A stretch of 48,833 nucleotides of DNA from a virus: positions 1-48,833 of the IMG/VR virus record IMGVR_UViG_3300047471_000852; one strand, given 5' to 3'. The notes beneath the pieces are model-generated. The model saw only the letters and a list, made by a program, of their open reading frames with translations. It was not told the origin of the DNA and did not search any database. Positions 26,001-33,420 of this stretch are shown here, in pieces. Every line of letters starts with the position of its first letter. The first letter of the stretch is position 1. Position numbers and translations under genes: made by a program.

Positions 26001-26575
26001 GCCTGGTCGACGACTCGATGAAGTTCGGCACCGCCATCCCGAAGAACATGAAGCCGCTGATCGACGAGCTGGTCCGGTCCGGGCAGCTGACCGACGAGCA
26101 GGGCAACAAGATCGAGGACACGTCGAAGATCACGTTCGAGGATACGCCGCTCGACAAGAGCTTGACCGGGCTGAACGCCGCCATCGATCACCTGTCGCAG
26201 GTCTTGGGCCTCGTGCCGGGACAGCTCGACAAGATCGGCAGCGCCGCCGACCGACTCCCCGACAATCCATACAAGGACTGGGTCGCACCGCCTCCGCCGG
26301 CGAGCCAGGACGGGCAAGCGTACGCGCAAGGTGGCGTCGTGTACGCGGCCGCTGGCATGACGGTCGGCGGACCGCGCGGCACCGACACGGTCCCTGCGTG
26401 GCTGACGCCAGGTGAACGCGTGACGTCGTTGAACCAACAGCGGCAGGACTCCGAAGCGATGGCGGAGCTGCAGATGGAGGTCGCGGGCCTCCGTCGTGAC
26501 ATGAACTCCAAGTTCCCGCGCGCGATCGGCGCGGCGGTCGGCACGGCGCTGGTCGGCGTGAGGATCGGCTCGTAA
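23054..26575 (+). CDS. Tape measure protein
   Basis: The 1173-residue protein follows the chaperone pair. It has a helical, coiled-coil-prone body, hydrophobic membrane-like segments around residues 315-400 (AAYTAAWAALEIGGTIVTG, VGLITPIGLVAAAVAGLAI) and 735-780, and the C-terminal GTDTVPAWLTPGE motif seen in many tape measures. At about 0.15 nm per residue it predicts a tail of roughly 175 nm. The SD is AAAGGAC and the ATG directly follows the upstream TAG. Its last codon overlaps the tail-tip gene by one base. No lytic transglycosylase or peptidase motif was seen within it. Confidence 0.92.
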   Translation: MEIGSLTGEITLEDKATEVILQFSDKVKKFAEEMEGVSGAIAIGFGVVTAAVLATSASIVALGEKGSTLLGVETAFDHLAEAAGTTGDNLRGALSEGLKGTVDDMDAMQSVQRLLVSGFKLTDEQATTLAQTARELGKAFGKDAAEELDILSTSLATGRTRALTMQGVVIDVKKGEEEFAKSIGTTVDQLNAEGLLEGKRIAIMEGVKGKRDALGISELSFKEMVQNTNVALEEWGEKLAKSVASSPDVLRAYETMRDAVIKTFGGDSQDLMATMTGWINAFAKSVTEHGPAIVSTLGNVVDGIKGIYDFLLEHEDDIKTLAVGVAAYTAAWAALEIGGTIVTGVIAGIKAITLAAEILEAGSLVGLITPIGLVAAAVAGLAIAVYKFNQEMKNIQKPSTTGDLLASLKTEAGAKAMTIDEFNAKLAAKPQLEAGKTLTIPGIMAPGAGLPDNAQYVKDQAEKIEKATTDSIAKTEGLWDQYFITIDKMSGDTVGAQIGAIDRKREAEIASLDKTKKYNQDYQNQLQAIEAVAAVNRAAIFEDLYRKDVAAADQAVKDRLQLAYDEGIKEADLRKSGSDKVIDAWKKTQDDLVAINATGLDKQLLNINKSADDQIAVIKEMTDKEPGYTQAAVDNVNAIRQQQIDALYVDNAALQDNSAETLQAIADKAYTTYLAMAAAGGEYSEVTIKHFKEVADAAQRTASGIGKSLGSDLFDALKGVPQTLADAFKGGGSLLGAAESLGSQFGAIFGKHIGTAIGGALSIAGPIGAAIGSLVGPLIDMFAKLGGPSKDELAARSTFADFQKQFGTLPQTIDKVGAAYARMGLTGTDAQRDLQRALDATHVSAAAEASALDTINLVLEADKQRTADLASATQDVITAGQGFSGPLPDAIKVTIDQIMNASGATDAMKAALQGVLDKAKPDYEQLTKLAETYGLSLQDLGPKFEQANVEGRAKKIFDDFTALTQAGGDVGGVLSHMKDQISGLVDDSMKFGTAIPKNMKPLIDELVRSGQLTDEQGNKIEDTSKITFEDTPLDKSLTGLNAAIDHLSQVLGLVPGQLDKIGSAADRLPDNPYKDWVAPPPPASQDGQAYAQGGVVYAAAGMTVGGPRGTDTVPAWLTPGERVTSLNQQRQDSEAMAELQMEVAGLRRDMNSKFPRAIGAAVGTALVGVRIGS

Positions 26576-29500
26576 TGTTTGCACACGTCTACTTCCCCGG
26601 CGCCTACTTCCCGGGAGTCTACTTCCCGCTGGAAGCCACCTCGTCGACCGCGACGCTGATCCCGAGCACCGCCGAGGCGCTCGTCGGCAACACGATTCAG
26701 GTGACCGCGAGCGGCGGACCTGGACACGTGCTCGACAGGGTGGCGCTCTACCGGGTCGGCACGCCGGACTACATCGACTACGCGGCCATCGTCCTCGGCG
26801 ACACGCCCGTCGCCTACTGGCGGCTCGGGGAGCCGCTCGGATCTGCGACCATCGTGGACGCGAGCGGCCACGGCTACGTCGGCACGGTGAACGGCACGGT
26901 GATCTTCGGGCAGCCGGGCCTGCAGCAGGACAACGACACGGCGGCGGCCTTCAGCGGCATCGACGGCAACGGCGTGACGCTCGATACGCCGACGCCCGTC
27001 TCGGCGCACTTCACCGTCGAGGCCTGGGTAAAGCGCATCGGCGACAGCACGAGCAGCAGCGCGTACGAGTACATCTGGAGTTCCGGCCTCATCGTCAACA
27101 ACGCGGTCGAGGTGGCACTGTTCGACGCCGGGGCCACGACGACCCTGCAGTTCTTCATCAACTTCACGACCCTGACGCCGGGGTGGATCGACACGGGCTA
27201 CGTCGTCACCGACGGCGAGTGGTTCCACGTCGCAGTCACGTGGGACGGCGTCCGGGTCATCGTCTACGTCAACGGGAACGCCGTCTACTCGTCGGCGGCC
27301 TTCACCGGACTGACGCTCTACAGCGTCGGCTCGACCTCCGGTACGCGCGGCATCGGCTCGACGGAGGGCCTCGCCGGGCCGATCTGGGGCATCCTCGACG
27401 AGGTGGCGCTGTACGACTACGCGCTGTCGAGCGGACAGATCAACGAGCACCTCGGCGCCGTCGTGCCGCAGATGGTGTCGTGGCAGTACATGAACGGGAC
27501 GCAAACGCCACCCGCCATCGGCCTCACCGACGCGACGCTGTCGTTCGTCATGGCGTACGGCGGCTTCTTCGAGTTCCGGTGGCTGTTCGCGGGCGGCTGG
27601 TCCCGCATCGCGACCAGCATCACGGTCTCGGTCCACTGGACGAGCGGCGTCGTGGAGATGGAGTTCAACGGGCGCGGCGGTGGCTGGACGCCAGTGACCG
27701 ACTGGATGCGGAACCCTGGCATCACGTGGCACCGGGGGCTGCCAGGCACCAACATCACCGACCTCGTGGCCGACATCGGGACGCTCCACCTGACGCTCGA
27801 CAACAGCGACCGGAACAGCGCTGGGCTGATGGGCTACTACAGCCCGGACAACGTCAACTGTCGCAAGGGCTTTGACCTCTACATTGGCCTGCGGTACACC
27901 GTTGCCGGCAGTCGGCGATTCACGGGCACCATCTCGGCGATCGACGTCGTGCCGGGGACGAAGGGCTCGCGCAGGGTTGCGGTCGAGGCCGAGAGCTGGA
28001 TGGGCACGGCCTCGCGTACGCGCCTCTCGGGCCTCATCGGCGTCCTCGTGAACAACCGCGGCGACCAGGTGTTTCAGGCGATCATCGACTCGCTGACGCC
28101 CTCGACGAAGCCGCTGGCGGTCGAGAAGGACGTCAGCTCGGACATCTTCCCCTACACGCTCGACCGCGTACGCGACGAACAGACGCTGCTGCGGGACGAG
28201 ATCTACAGACTGTGCCTGAGCGGCCTGGACAAGTGCTGGGAGCGCGGCGACGGGACCGTCGTCTATGAGAGTCGATCGCGTCGGGTGACGACGTCGAGCA
28301 GCGCGGACAACTTTCCCGACAACCATGGCTTCACGCCGACGCGCGACCGCAACGGGATCGTCAATCAGGTGCAGTCCACCGTCCACCCGAGGCTCCCCTC
28401 GGCGGTCAGCGTCGTGATGTACTCTCTGAACCAGCCGTTGTCGCTGGTGCCGGGGACGCCGATCACGGTGCTCGGCGGCTGGAACGACCCAGCCAACCCG
28501 AACGTGCGCCTCGGCGCCGTCAATCTTGACGCGCTGGTGGCGACGACCGACTACACGGCGAACTCGCTGGCCGACGGGTCGGGTACCGATCTCACGAGCC
28601 TCCTCGTCGTCACGACTGGGCTGTCCGGCAACGCGACCACGTTCACGATTACGTTGGGCGGCGCGACGCCAGGGTTCCTGACCAAGCTGCAGCAGCGCGG
28701 CAAGCCGCTCTATGACTACGGGCCGGTCGTCATGACCTACGACAACCCGGCGAGCATCGACAAGAGTGGCATGGCGTTCATGTCCCTGGACATGGCCTAC
28801 CAAGCGGACCCGCGGTTCGGGCTGGAGGCAGCGCAGTACGTTATCTTCACCCTGTCAGGGCTGCAGACGAAGGTCTCGGGCTTTCGCCGCACCTATGGAT
28901 TCTTGAACGTCGCCGAGATGGCCCGCACGGTGGCACGCGAGGTAAGCGACCGCATCACGATCACCGACGAGCTGACTGGCCTCAGCAAGATCTTCTTCAT
29001 CAACGCCATCGACGAGATGGAGGTCGAAGGGCTGCTGACGACGGAGTGGCTGCTGACGCCCGCCGACAACACAGCGTTCTGGCTGCTGGAGGTCGTCGGT
29101 CGCAGCGAGCTGGACGCGACCACGCGGCTCGGCTTCGGGTTGATCGTCGGGCACACGGACGTCTTGCACGGCGACATCCATACGGACGTGGCGCACGCGG
29201 ACTCTGTCCATCAAGACTCGCATACCGATGCGCACGCGGACGTCTCGCACGGTGACGACACGGGCCATACAGACATTCCGCATACCGACACGCCGCACAC
29301 GGACACGCACAGCGACGTGGCGCACGGGGACAGCCACTCGGACGTGGCGCACGTGGACTCGACGCAGACGGCGGGGTACGGCGACTATCACGAGGACGAG
29401 GCGGCGACGGGGTTCCACTCCGACTACTGGACCGCGTCTCCAGTGACCCACGGCGATGGCGATGGCTCGAGCCACCAGGACATCCATCAGGACGTGACGG

Positions 29501-29733
29501 TGCCGTTCTCGCACAACGACGTGGCCCACTCGGACGTGGCCCACTCGGACTCGCCGCACACCGATTCGCGGGTCATCGTCAACCACGTTGATTCGGCGCA
29601 CGGCGACGCCACGGGGCACACCGATACAGGTCACATCGACACGCACGGCGACGTTAACCACGCGGACGTCCTGCATCAGGACGCACCGCACGACGATACG
29701 CACACGGACGCGGCGCACGGAGACATCAATTGA
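26575..29733 (+). CDS. Tail-tip/hub protein with LamG domain and C-terminal His-x-Asp repeats
   Basis: The 1052-residue protein follows the tape measure, where distal tail/hub proteins lie. Residues 1-20 hold three YFPG-type repeats (VYFPGAYFPGVYFP). Residues 78-292 form a LamG/concanavalin-type domain (YWRLGEPLG, FTVEAWVKR, EWFHVAVTWDGVRVIVYVNG, WGILDEVALYDYALS), probably a carbohydrate-binding module. Residues 380-850 form the hub-like part (HLTLDNSDRNS, RFTGTISAIDV, FRRTYGFLNVAEMARTVA). Residues 860-1052 carry 34 His-x-Asp motifs with mostly 5-residue spacing (GHTDV, LHGDI, THSDV). The stop overlaps the TTG of a radical SAM gene. The repeat tail could bind metal, be enzymatically modified, or both. 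Confidence 0.8.
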   Translation: MFAHVYFPGAYFPGVYFPLEATSSTATLIPSTAEALVGNTIQVTASGGPGHVLDRVALYRVGTPDYIDYAAIVLGDTPVAYWRLGEPLGSATIVDASGHGYVGTVNGTVIFGQPGLQQDNDTAAAFSGIDGNGVTLDTPTPVSAHFTVEAWVKRIGDSTSSSAYEYIWSSGLIVNNAVEVALFDAGATTTLQFFINFTTLTPGWIDTGYVVTDGEWFHVAVTWDGVRVIVYVNGNAVYSSAAFTGLTLYSVGSTSGTRGIGSTEGLAGPIWGILDEVALYDYALSSGQINEHLGAVVPQMVSWQYMNGTQTPPAIGLTDATLSFVMAYGGFFEFRWLFAGGWSRIATSITVSVHWTSGVVEMEFNGRGGGWTPVTDWMRNPGITWHRGLPGTNITDLVADIGTLHLTLDNSDRNSAGLMGYYSPDNVNCRKGFDLYIGLRYTVAGSRRFTGTISAIDVVPGTKGSRRVAVEAESWMGTASRTRLSGLIGVLVNNRGDQVFQAIIDSLTPSTKPLAVEKDVSSDIFPYTLDRVRDEQTLLRDEIYRLCLSGLDKCWERGDGTVVYESRSRRVTTSSSADNFPDNHGFTPTRDRNGIVNQVQSTVHPRLPSAVSVVMYSLNQPLSLVPGTPITVLGGWNDPANPNVRLGAVNLDALVATTDYTANSLADGSGTDLTSLLVVTTGLSGNATTFTITLGGATPGFLTKLQQRGKPLYDYGPVVMTYDNPASIDKSGMAFMSLDMAYQADPRFGLEAAQYVIFTLSGLQTKVSGFRRTYGFLNVAEMARTVAREVSDRITITDELTGLSKIFFINAIDEMEVEGLLTTEWLLTPADNTAFWLLEVVGRSELDATTRLGFGLIVGHTDVLHGDIHTDVAHADSVHQDSHTDAHADVSHGDDTGHTDIPHTDTPHTDTHSDVAHGDSHSDVAHVDSTQTAGYGDYHEDEAATGFHSDYWTASPVTHGDGDGSSHQDIHQDVTVPFSHNDVAHSDVAHSDSPHTDSRVIVNHVDSAHGDATGHTDTGHIDTHGDVNHADVLHQDAPHDDTHTDAAHGDIN
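29152..29730 (+). repeat. Coding His-x-Asp repeat array (34 motifs)
   Basis: The last 193 codons of the tail-tip gene encode H-x-D about every five residues, with x mostly T, G, S, A or Q and an interruption near 29370-29510 (TQTAGYGDYHEDEAATG, DYWTASPVTHGDGDG). Codons for the same residues vary, so selection appears to act on the peptide. Confidence 0.9.
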
Positions 29734-31040
29734 CGATCGAGCTGACGCCTGTCGGCGTCGCGTGCAACTTGTCATGCACATACTGCTACCAGAACCCCAT
29801 GCGCGACGCGGGGAACGTCACCGTGCCGCACGACTTCGAGAAGATGAAGGCGGGGCTGGAGCGCGAGGGCGGGTCGTTCTCGGTGTTCGGCGGCGAGGCG
29901 CTGCTTACGCCGCTGCCGCTGCTGGAAGAGATCTTCGCCTACGGCCTCCAGCGCTTCGGGTCCAACGGCATCCAGACGAACGGCGCCCTCATCACCGACG
30001 TGCACGTCGAGTTGTTCAAGCGGTACAAGGTGAACGTCGGCCTGTCGCTCGACGGGCCGGGCGAGCTGAACGACAGCCGGTGGGCGGGCTCGCTGAAGAA
30101 GACGCGCGAGGCGACGGCGCAGAGCTTCAGCGGCCTCTTTCGCCTGCTGGACGCGGGCATCGTGCCCAGCGTCATCGTGACGCTGTACCGAGGGAACGCG
30201 GTCGGCGACAAGCTGACGCAGCTGCTCGAGTGGTTCCGACTGCTCGAGGTGTACGGCGTCTACGCCGTGAGGCTGCACCTGCTGGAGGTCGAGACCGACG
30301 AGGTCCAGCAGGCGATGGCGCTGACCATCGAGGAGAACACCGCCGCGCTGCTGCGGCTCTACGAGTTCCAGGCCACGACGAAGGTCCGCTTCGACCTCTT
30401 CGGCGAGATGGCCAAGCTGCTCCTCGGCAACGACGTCGGCGCGACGTGCGTGTGGGGCGCGTGCGACCCGTACACGACGGCCGCCGTGCGCGGCGTGGAC
30501 GCGGAAGGCGAGTCGTCCAACTGCGGGCGGACGAACAAAGAGGGCATCAGTTGGCAGAAGGCCCAGACGCCGGGCTACGAGCGTCAGGTGGCGCTCTACC
30601 ATACGCCGCAGGCGGACTTCGGGTGTGAGGACTGTCGGTTCTTCTTCGCCTGCAAGGGCCAGTGCCCGGGCACGGCCGAAGGCGGCGACTGGCGGAACCG
30701 CAGCGAGCACTGCGGCGCGTGGATGACGCTGTTCGACCGCATCGAGGCGGACTTGATCAGCATCGGGCACGTGCCGCTGTCGCGGAACGACGCGCTGCGG
30801 ACGCAGGTCGACGCCCTGATGCTGAAGTACTGGGCGCGCGGCGAGAACCTCTCCATCACGCAGGCCGTCGCCGCCGTGCAGGCGGGCGTCGAGCCGACGA
30901 TCGTCCCTCCGGCGCGCGGCCACGGCGACCACTGGGACGCGCCCGACGGCTACCGGCACGCGGACGGAGACTTTACCATTCACGGCGACCGCGGAACCAC
31001 CGACATGCACGGGGACTCAGATGCCAAAAACCCTCGCTGA
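29730..31040 (+). CDS. Radical SAM/SPASM enzyme, peptide-maturase-like
   Basis: The 436-residue enzyme starts at TTG (TTGA overlap with the tail-tip stop, SD GGAG 7 bases upstream). ACNLSCTYC supplies the CxxxCxxC radical SAM cluster (C12, C16, C19). SVFGGEALLT holds the GGE motif (54-56) that helps bind SAM. Residues 240-330 have a SPASM-type Cys pattern (CVWGAC, SNCGRT, FGCEDCRFFFACKGQCPG, EHCGAW) for auxiliary Fe-S clusters, as in peptide-modifying enzymes such as anaerobic sulfatase maturases and RiPP maturases. The last 45 residues contain five His-x-Asp motifs (HGDHWD, RHADGD, IHGD, MHGD), echoing the tail protein. The likely substrate is the upstream His-x-Asp tail; the reaction is unknown. 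Confidence 0.88.
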   Translation: MTIELTPVGVACNLSCTYCYQNPMRDAGNVTVPHDFEKMKAGLEREGGSFSVFGGEALLTPLPLLEEIFAYGLQRFGSNGIQTNGALITDVHVELFKRYKVNVGLSLDGPGELNDSRWAGSLKKTREATAQSFSGLFRLLDAGIVPSVIVTLYRGNAVGDKLTQLLEWFRLLEVYGVYAVRLHLLEVETDEVQQAMALTIEENTAALLRLYEFQATTKVRFDLFGEMAKLLLGNDVGATCVWGACDPYTTAAVRGVDAEGESSNCGRTNKEGISWQKAQTPGYERQVALYHTPQADFGCEDCRFFFACKGQCPGTAEGGDWRNRSEHCGAWMTLFDRIEADLISIGHVPLSRNDALRTQVDALMLKYWARGENLSITQAVAAVQAGVEPTIVPPARGHGDHWDAPDGYRHADGDFTIHGDRGTTDMHGDSDAKNPR

Positions 31041-31386
31041 CCGCCTCGTCGTCGTTCAGCAGCAGTACGCCGACCAGATCGAGATCCAAGGCTACAGCGT
31101 CGACGCGCAGACGCGGCAGATCACGCTGACGATCGTCCCGAGCCGGTTGAACGACGACGGCGTGACGCGAACCGTGCTGCCGTCGCACGCGGTGACGTTC
31201 GACGACCCGCTCGTCACGCAGACGATGGGCCTGATCGTCTCGCAGATCGTGCTGACGGTGCTGAATCAGATCGGCGCGCCCCAGCAGGTGATCGACCGGG
31301 CGACGACGGCGATGAACAACAACCTGACGGCGACGGCGGACGTTTACTACCAAGCGACGAGGGACCAACTGTATGCCAGACTCTAG
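31021..31386 (+). CDS. Hypothetical protein in the radical SAM operon
   Basis: The 121 residues start at an ATG with SD GGGGA inside the end of the radical SAM gene (20-base overlap), so they are produced from the same transcript. A beta-rich N-half (YADQIEIQGYSVDAQTRQIT, LTIVPSRLND) is followed by helices (LIVSQIVLTVLNQIGAPQQV). It could be a structural protein, or a recognition/leader-binding partner for the modifying enzyme, but it shows no clear winged-helix RRE signature. No family is recognised. Confidence 0.6.
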   Translation: MPKTLADRLVVVQQQYADQIEIQGYSVDAQTRQITLTIVPSRLNDDGVTRTVLPSHAVTFDDPLVTQTMGLIVSQIVLTVLNQIGAPQQVIDRATTAMNNNLTATADVYYQATRDQLYARL

Positions 31387-32542
31387 GCCGGACTGGACGC
31401 GCATCATCTGGGCGAGCCGCGTGGCGCGCGAGGCGTGGGAGCCGCGCGTTCAGGCGATTCAACGGGCGTGGGTGCGCGTCGAAGTGGCATCGGTTGAGCG
31501 GCTGGTCCGAGCGGCGGCCCTCGTGTACGGGAAGCCGGAGACGAACCTGTCGATGCGCGAGGTCGCGCCAACCCGATGGGCCGTTGCCCGCAGCCTGGAC
31601 CTTGACGTCTTCTGTCATGCCTATGAGACAGGTGACGACAATACGGTTGGGCGTCTACTTGGCTATCCTGAGTGCTGCCGCGCGTTCTTCTCGCGCACGT
31701 GGGGCGGCGCGAACGTCGACACGACGTGGGAGATGCTCGCACCGGGCCTGCGCGCGGACGGACCCGTGGAGTCGAACATCCTCGGGCGGTGGCTGGGCGT
31801 CCGCCTCGTGCCGCACCTGCCGTGCAGCTTCAACTGCACGGCGACGGTCGCGTTCGCCGAACGGCTGGCGCCGTCGTGGCCTGCCCAAGAGCTCGCCTGG
31901 GCGAAAGAGATCCTCAACTGGCCCTGCGAGTGGAACGCTCGGCACGGCATCGCCGAGGTCCGGTTCCCGGTGCTCAAGCTCTCAACCCGGACGACCGTCT
32001 ACCCAGAGAAGAGGACCATCCAGCGCCACGGGCCTGGCTGGCCGGCTGAGGCAGCCCGAGGGCTTCAGTTCCCTTACCAGAAGCCAGTAAGCCCTTTGCC
32101 TCTGGTCCGGCCCGTCCTCCAGGCTGCCATCAGGCCAGAGGACAACGGCTTCTTGACGCGGAGCGGCATGGACAGCGCGCACGAGATGATCCTGGCCGCG
32201 CTCCACGACGCGCCGCCCCGCGGCACCGTCCTGGACCTTGGCGCTGGCGACGGCCGCCTCATGCGCCGCATCGCCGCCACGTTCGCGGTCCCGGTGCAAG
32301 GCGTGGAGTCGGTGCCGCTCAAGGCGTCGAAGGACCCGCTCGTCATCTGCGACGACCTGCGCCACATGATGACCGTCGAGGGCCGGCAGCACGTCGACAC
32401 GATCGTCGTCTCGGTACGGCGCTACGAAGAGGTCCCAGGACTGGAGGCGTGGTGCCGCGCGCACGCGCGACAGGTGCTGACCTACTCCTACGATTACCCG
32501 ATGTTTACGAGCATGGAGGCGGCGTGCCTTACGTCAAGATAG
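31373..32542 (+). CDS. Fusion: Cys-motif domain (DUF483-like) plus SAM methyltransferase
   Basis: The 389 residues have two parts. The N-terminal part carries RLLGYPECCRAFF (about residues 92-104), VESNILGRWLGVRLVPHLP and PCSFNC, a double-Cys signature that recalls the DUF483 family (recollection, unverified). The C-terminal part (about residues 285-380) has GTVLDLGAGDGRLMRRIAA, a class I SAM-binding motif I, followed by VQGVESVPLKASKD and VDTIVVSVRRYEEVPG. The gene overlaps its neighbours by 14 and 19 bases. It may add a second modification, such as methylation, to the same tail protein as the radical SAM enzyme. That is inference from position. Confidence 0.65.
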   Translation: MPDSRPDWTRIIWASRVAREAWEPRVQAIQRAWVRVEVASVERLVRAAALVYGKPETNLSMREVAPTRWAVARSLDLDVFCHAYETGDDNTVGRLLGYPECCRAFFSRTWGGANVDTTWEMLAPGLRADGPVESNILGRWLGVRLVPHLPCSFNCTATVAFAERLAPSWPAQELAWAKEILNWPCEWNARHGIAEVRFPVLKLSTRTTVYPEKRTIQRHGPGWPAEAARGLQFPYQKPVSPLPLVRPVLQAAIRPEDNGFLTRSGMDSAHEMILAALHDAPPRGTVLDLGAGDGRLMRRIAATFAVPVQGVESVPLKASKDPLVICDDLRHMMTVEGRQHVDTIVVSVRRYEEVPGLEAWCRAHARQVLTYSYDYPMFTSMEAACLTSR

Positions 32543-32925
32543 AAACGGCGTCGACGCTGCGGTTCCCCGATGGTTCCCGGGTGACGTCGCCGCAGGCGTA
32601 CCTCGGGTGGCACACGTGGCACCTCGCGGACCGCGAGGTGGCGCAGGCGTGGGCAAACGAGCAGCCCGTCCAGGCGCGCATCGAGCACGGCCGCTGGGTG
32701 ACCAACTGCGCGTCGTGCGGCACGGGGATGTTCACGCACCCCGTCTGGCAGCTGGCCTGCTGCGGCGAGTGCGGCGCGGTGCACGCGACCATCGTCGTTC
32801 CGCCGAACTGGCAGGCGATCGAGGCGGAGCTGCTCAAGCGCCCGGTCCGCGTGAACCAGAACTGGCTGCCGAACGAAACCCTCGAGACGTTGACGCGCGA
32901 GTCGCGCGCGCATGGAGTCCGCTGA
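32524..32925 (+). CDS. Zinc-ribbon hypothetical protein
   Basis: The 133 residues start at a GTG after SD GGAGG and overlap the upstream gene by 19 bases. A central four-Cys site (NCASCGTGMFTH and LACCGECGAVH) would form a zinc ribbon. It ends with a Trp/Pro-rich stretch (VVPPNWQAIEAELLKRP) and a basic tail. TGATG links it to the next gene. It may support tail assembly or the modification pair upstream; the sequence alone does not tell. Confidence 0.62.
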   Translation: MPYVKIETASTLRFPDGSRVTSPQAYLGWHTWHLADREVAQAWANEQPVQARIEHGRWVTNCASCGTGMFTHPVWQLACCGECGAVHATIVVPPNWQAIEAELLKRPVRVNQNWLPNETLETLTRESRAHGVR

Positions 32926-33413
32926 TGGCATGGACGACGCCCAGAACATGGGTCCCCGGCGAGCTGGTCACGGCCAGCATGATGAACATCCACGTCCGCG
33001 ACAACCTGAACTTCTTGCTCACGACGTTCGGCGTGTGGACGCCGGTCTCGTTCAACGCCGGGGACTACACGGCGACGGGCGGCGGCTGGACGGTGACGGG
33101 CGGCATGGTGCTCCAGAACCGCTATTCCGTCATGAATAAGACCCTCTTCTGGAACGTGATGGTGCAAAATTCGACCGTCACGTCGACGCCGACGCAGCTG
33201 CTGATCGCCGTTCCAGGTGGAGTACTCTTTTATACGACGATCAACTATAACCGCGTCGCGCGGTTAGTTGACAATGCTGTCGTCTCTGAAGGGACCGTCA
33301 CGCCGGCCAGCGCTGGACAGGTCGCCATCGCGCGGAGTTCTGGCAGCGCCACGTTCGCGGCGTCGACGACGGCGACCACCGTCCAATTCTCTGCGTGGTT
33401 CGAACTTACATAA
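32925..33413 (+). CDS. Minor tail/fibre protein
   Basis: The 162 residues begin MAWTTPRTWVPGELVTASMM followed by NIHVRDNLNFL, the widely shared start of phage tail-fibre proteins (W-x-TGELVTAxxLNxHxRDN). The rest is a beta-rich domain with GDYTATGGGWTV and ASTTATTVQFSAWFEL, as in short fibre or collar proteins. It likely forms part of the tail tip with the LamG protein upstream and the glycoside hydrolase downstream. Confidence 0.75.
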   Translation: MAWTTPRTWVPGELVTASMMNIHVRDNLNFLLTTFGVWTPVSFNAGDYTATGGGWTVTGGMVLQNRYSVMNKTLFWNVMVQNSTVTSTPTQLLIAVPGGVLFYTTINYNRVARLVDNAVVSEGTVTPASAGQVAIARSSGSATFAASTTATTVQFSAWFELT

Positions 33414-33420
33414 GGGCCTT

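Noticed and set aside
26188-28803. An 871-residue minus-strand frame across the tape measure and hub genes
   Set aside because: It is very rich in Arg, His and Asp-Arg runs, has no SD, and runs antisense to two well-supported genes. It is an artefact of high GC at third positions.
29152-29730. CRISPR or simple-sequence array
   Set aside because: The periodicity is at peptide level (H-x-D), with variable codons and no spacers.
29772-31010. A 412-residue minus-strand frame over the radical SAM gene
   Set aside because: Low-complexity Val/Arg/His composition; the plus strand carries the Cys motifs and coupled start.
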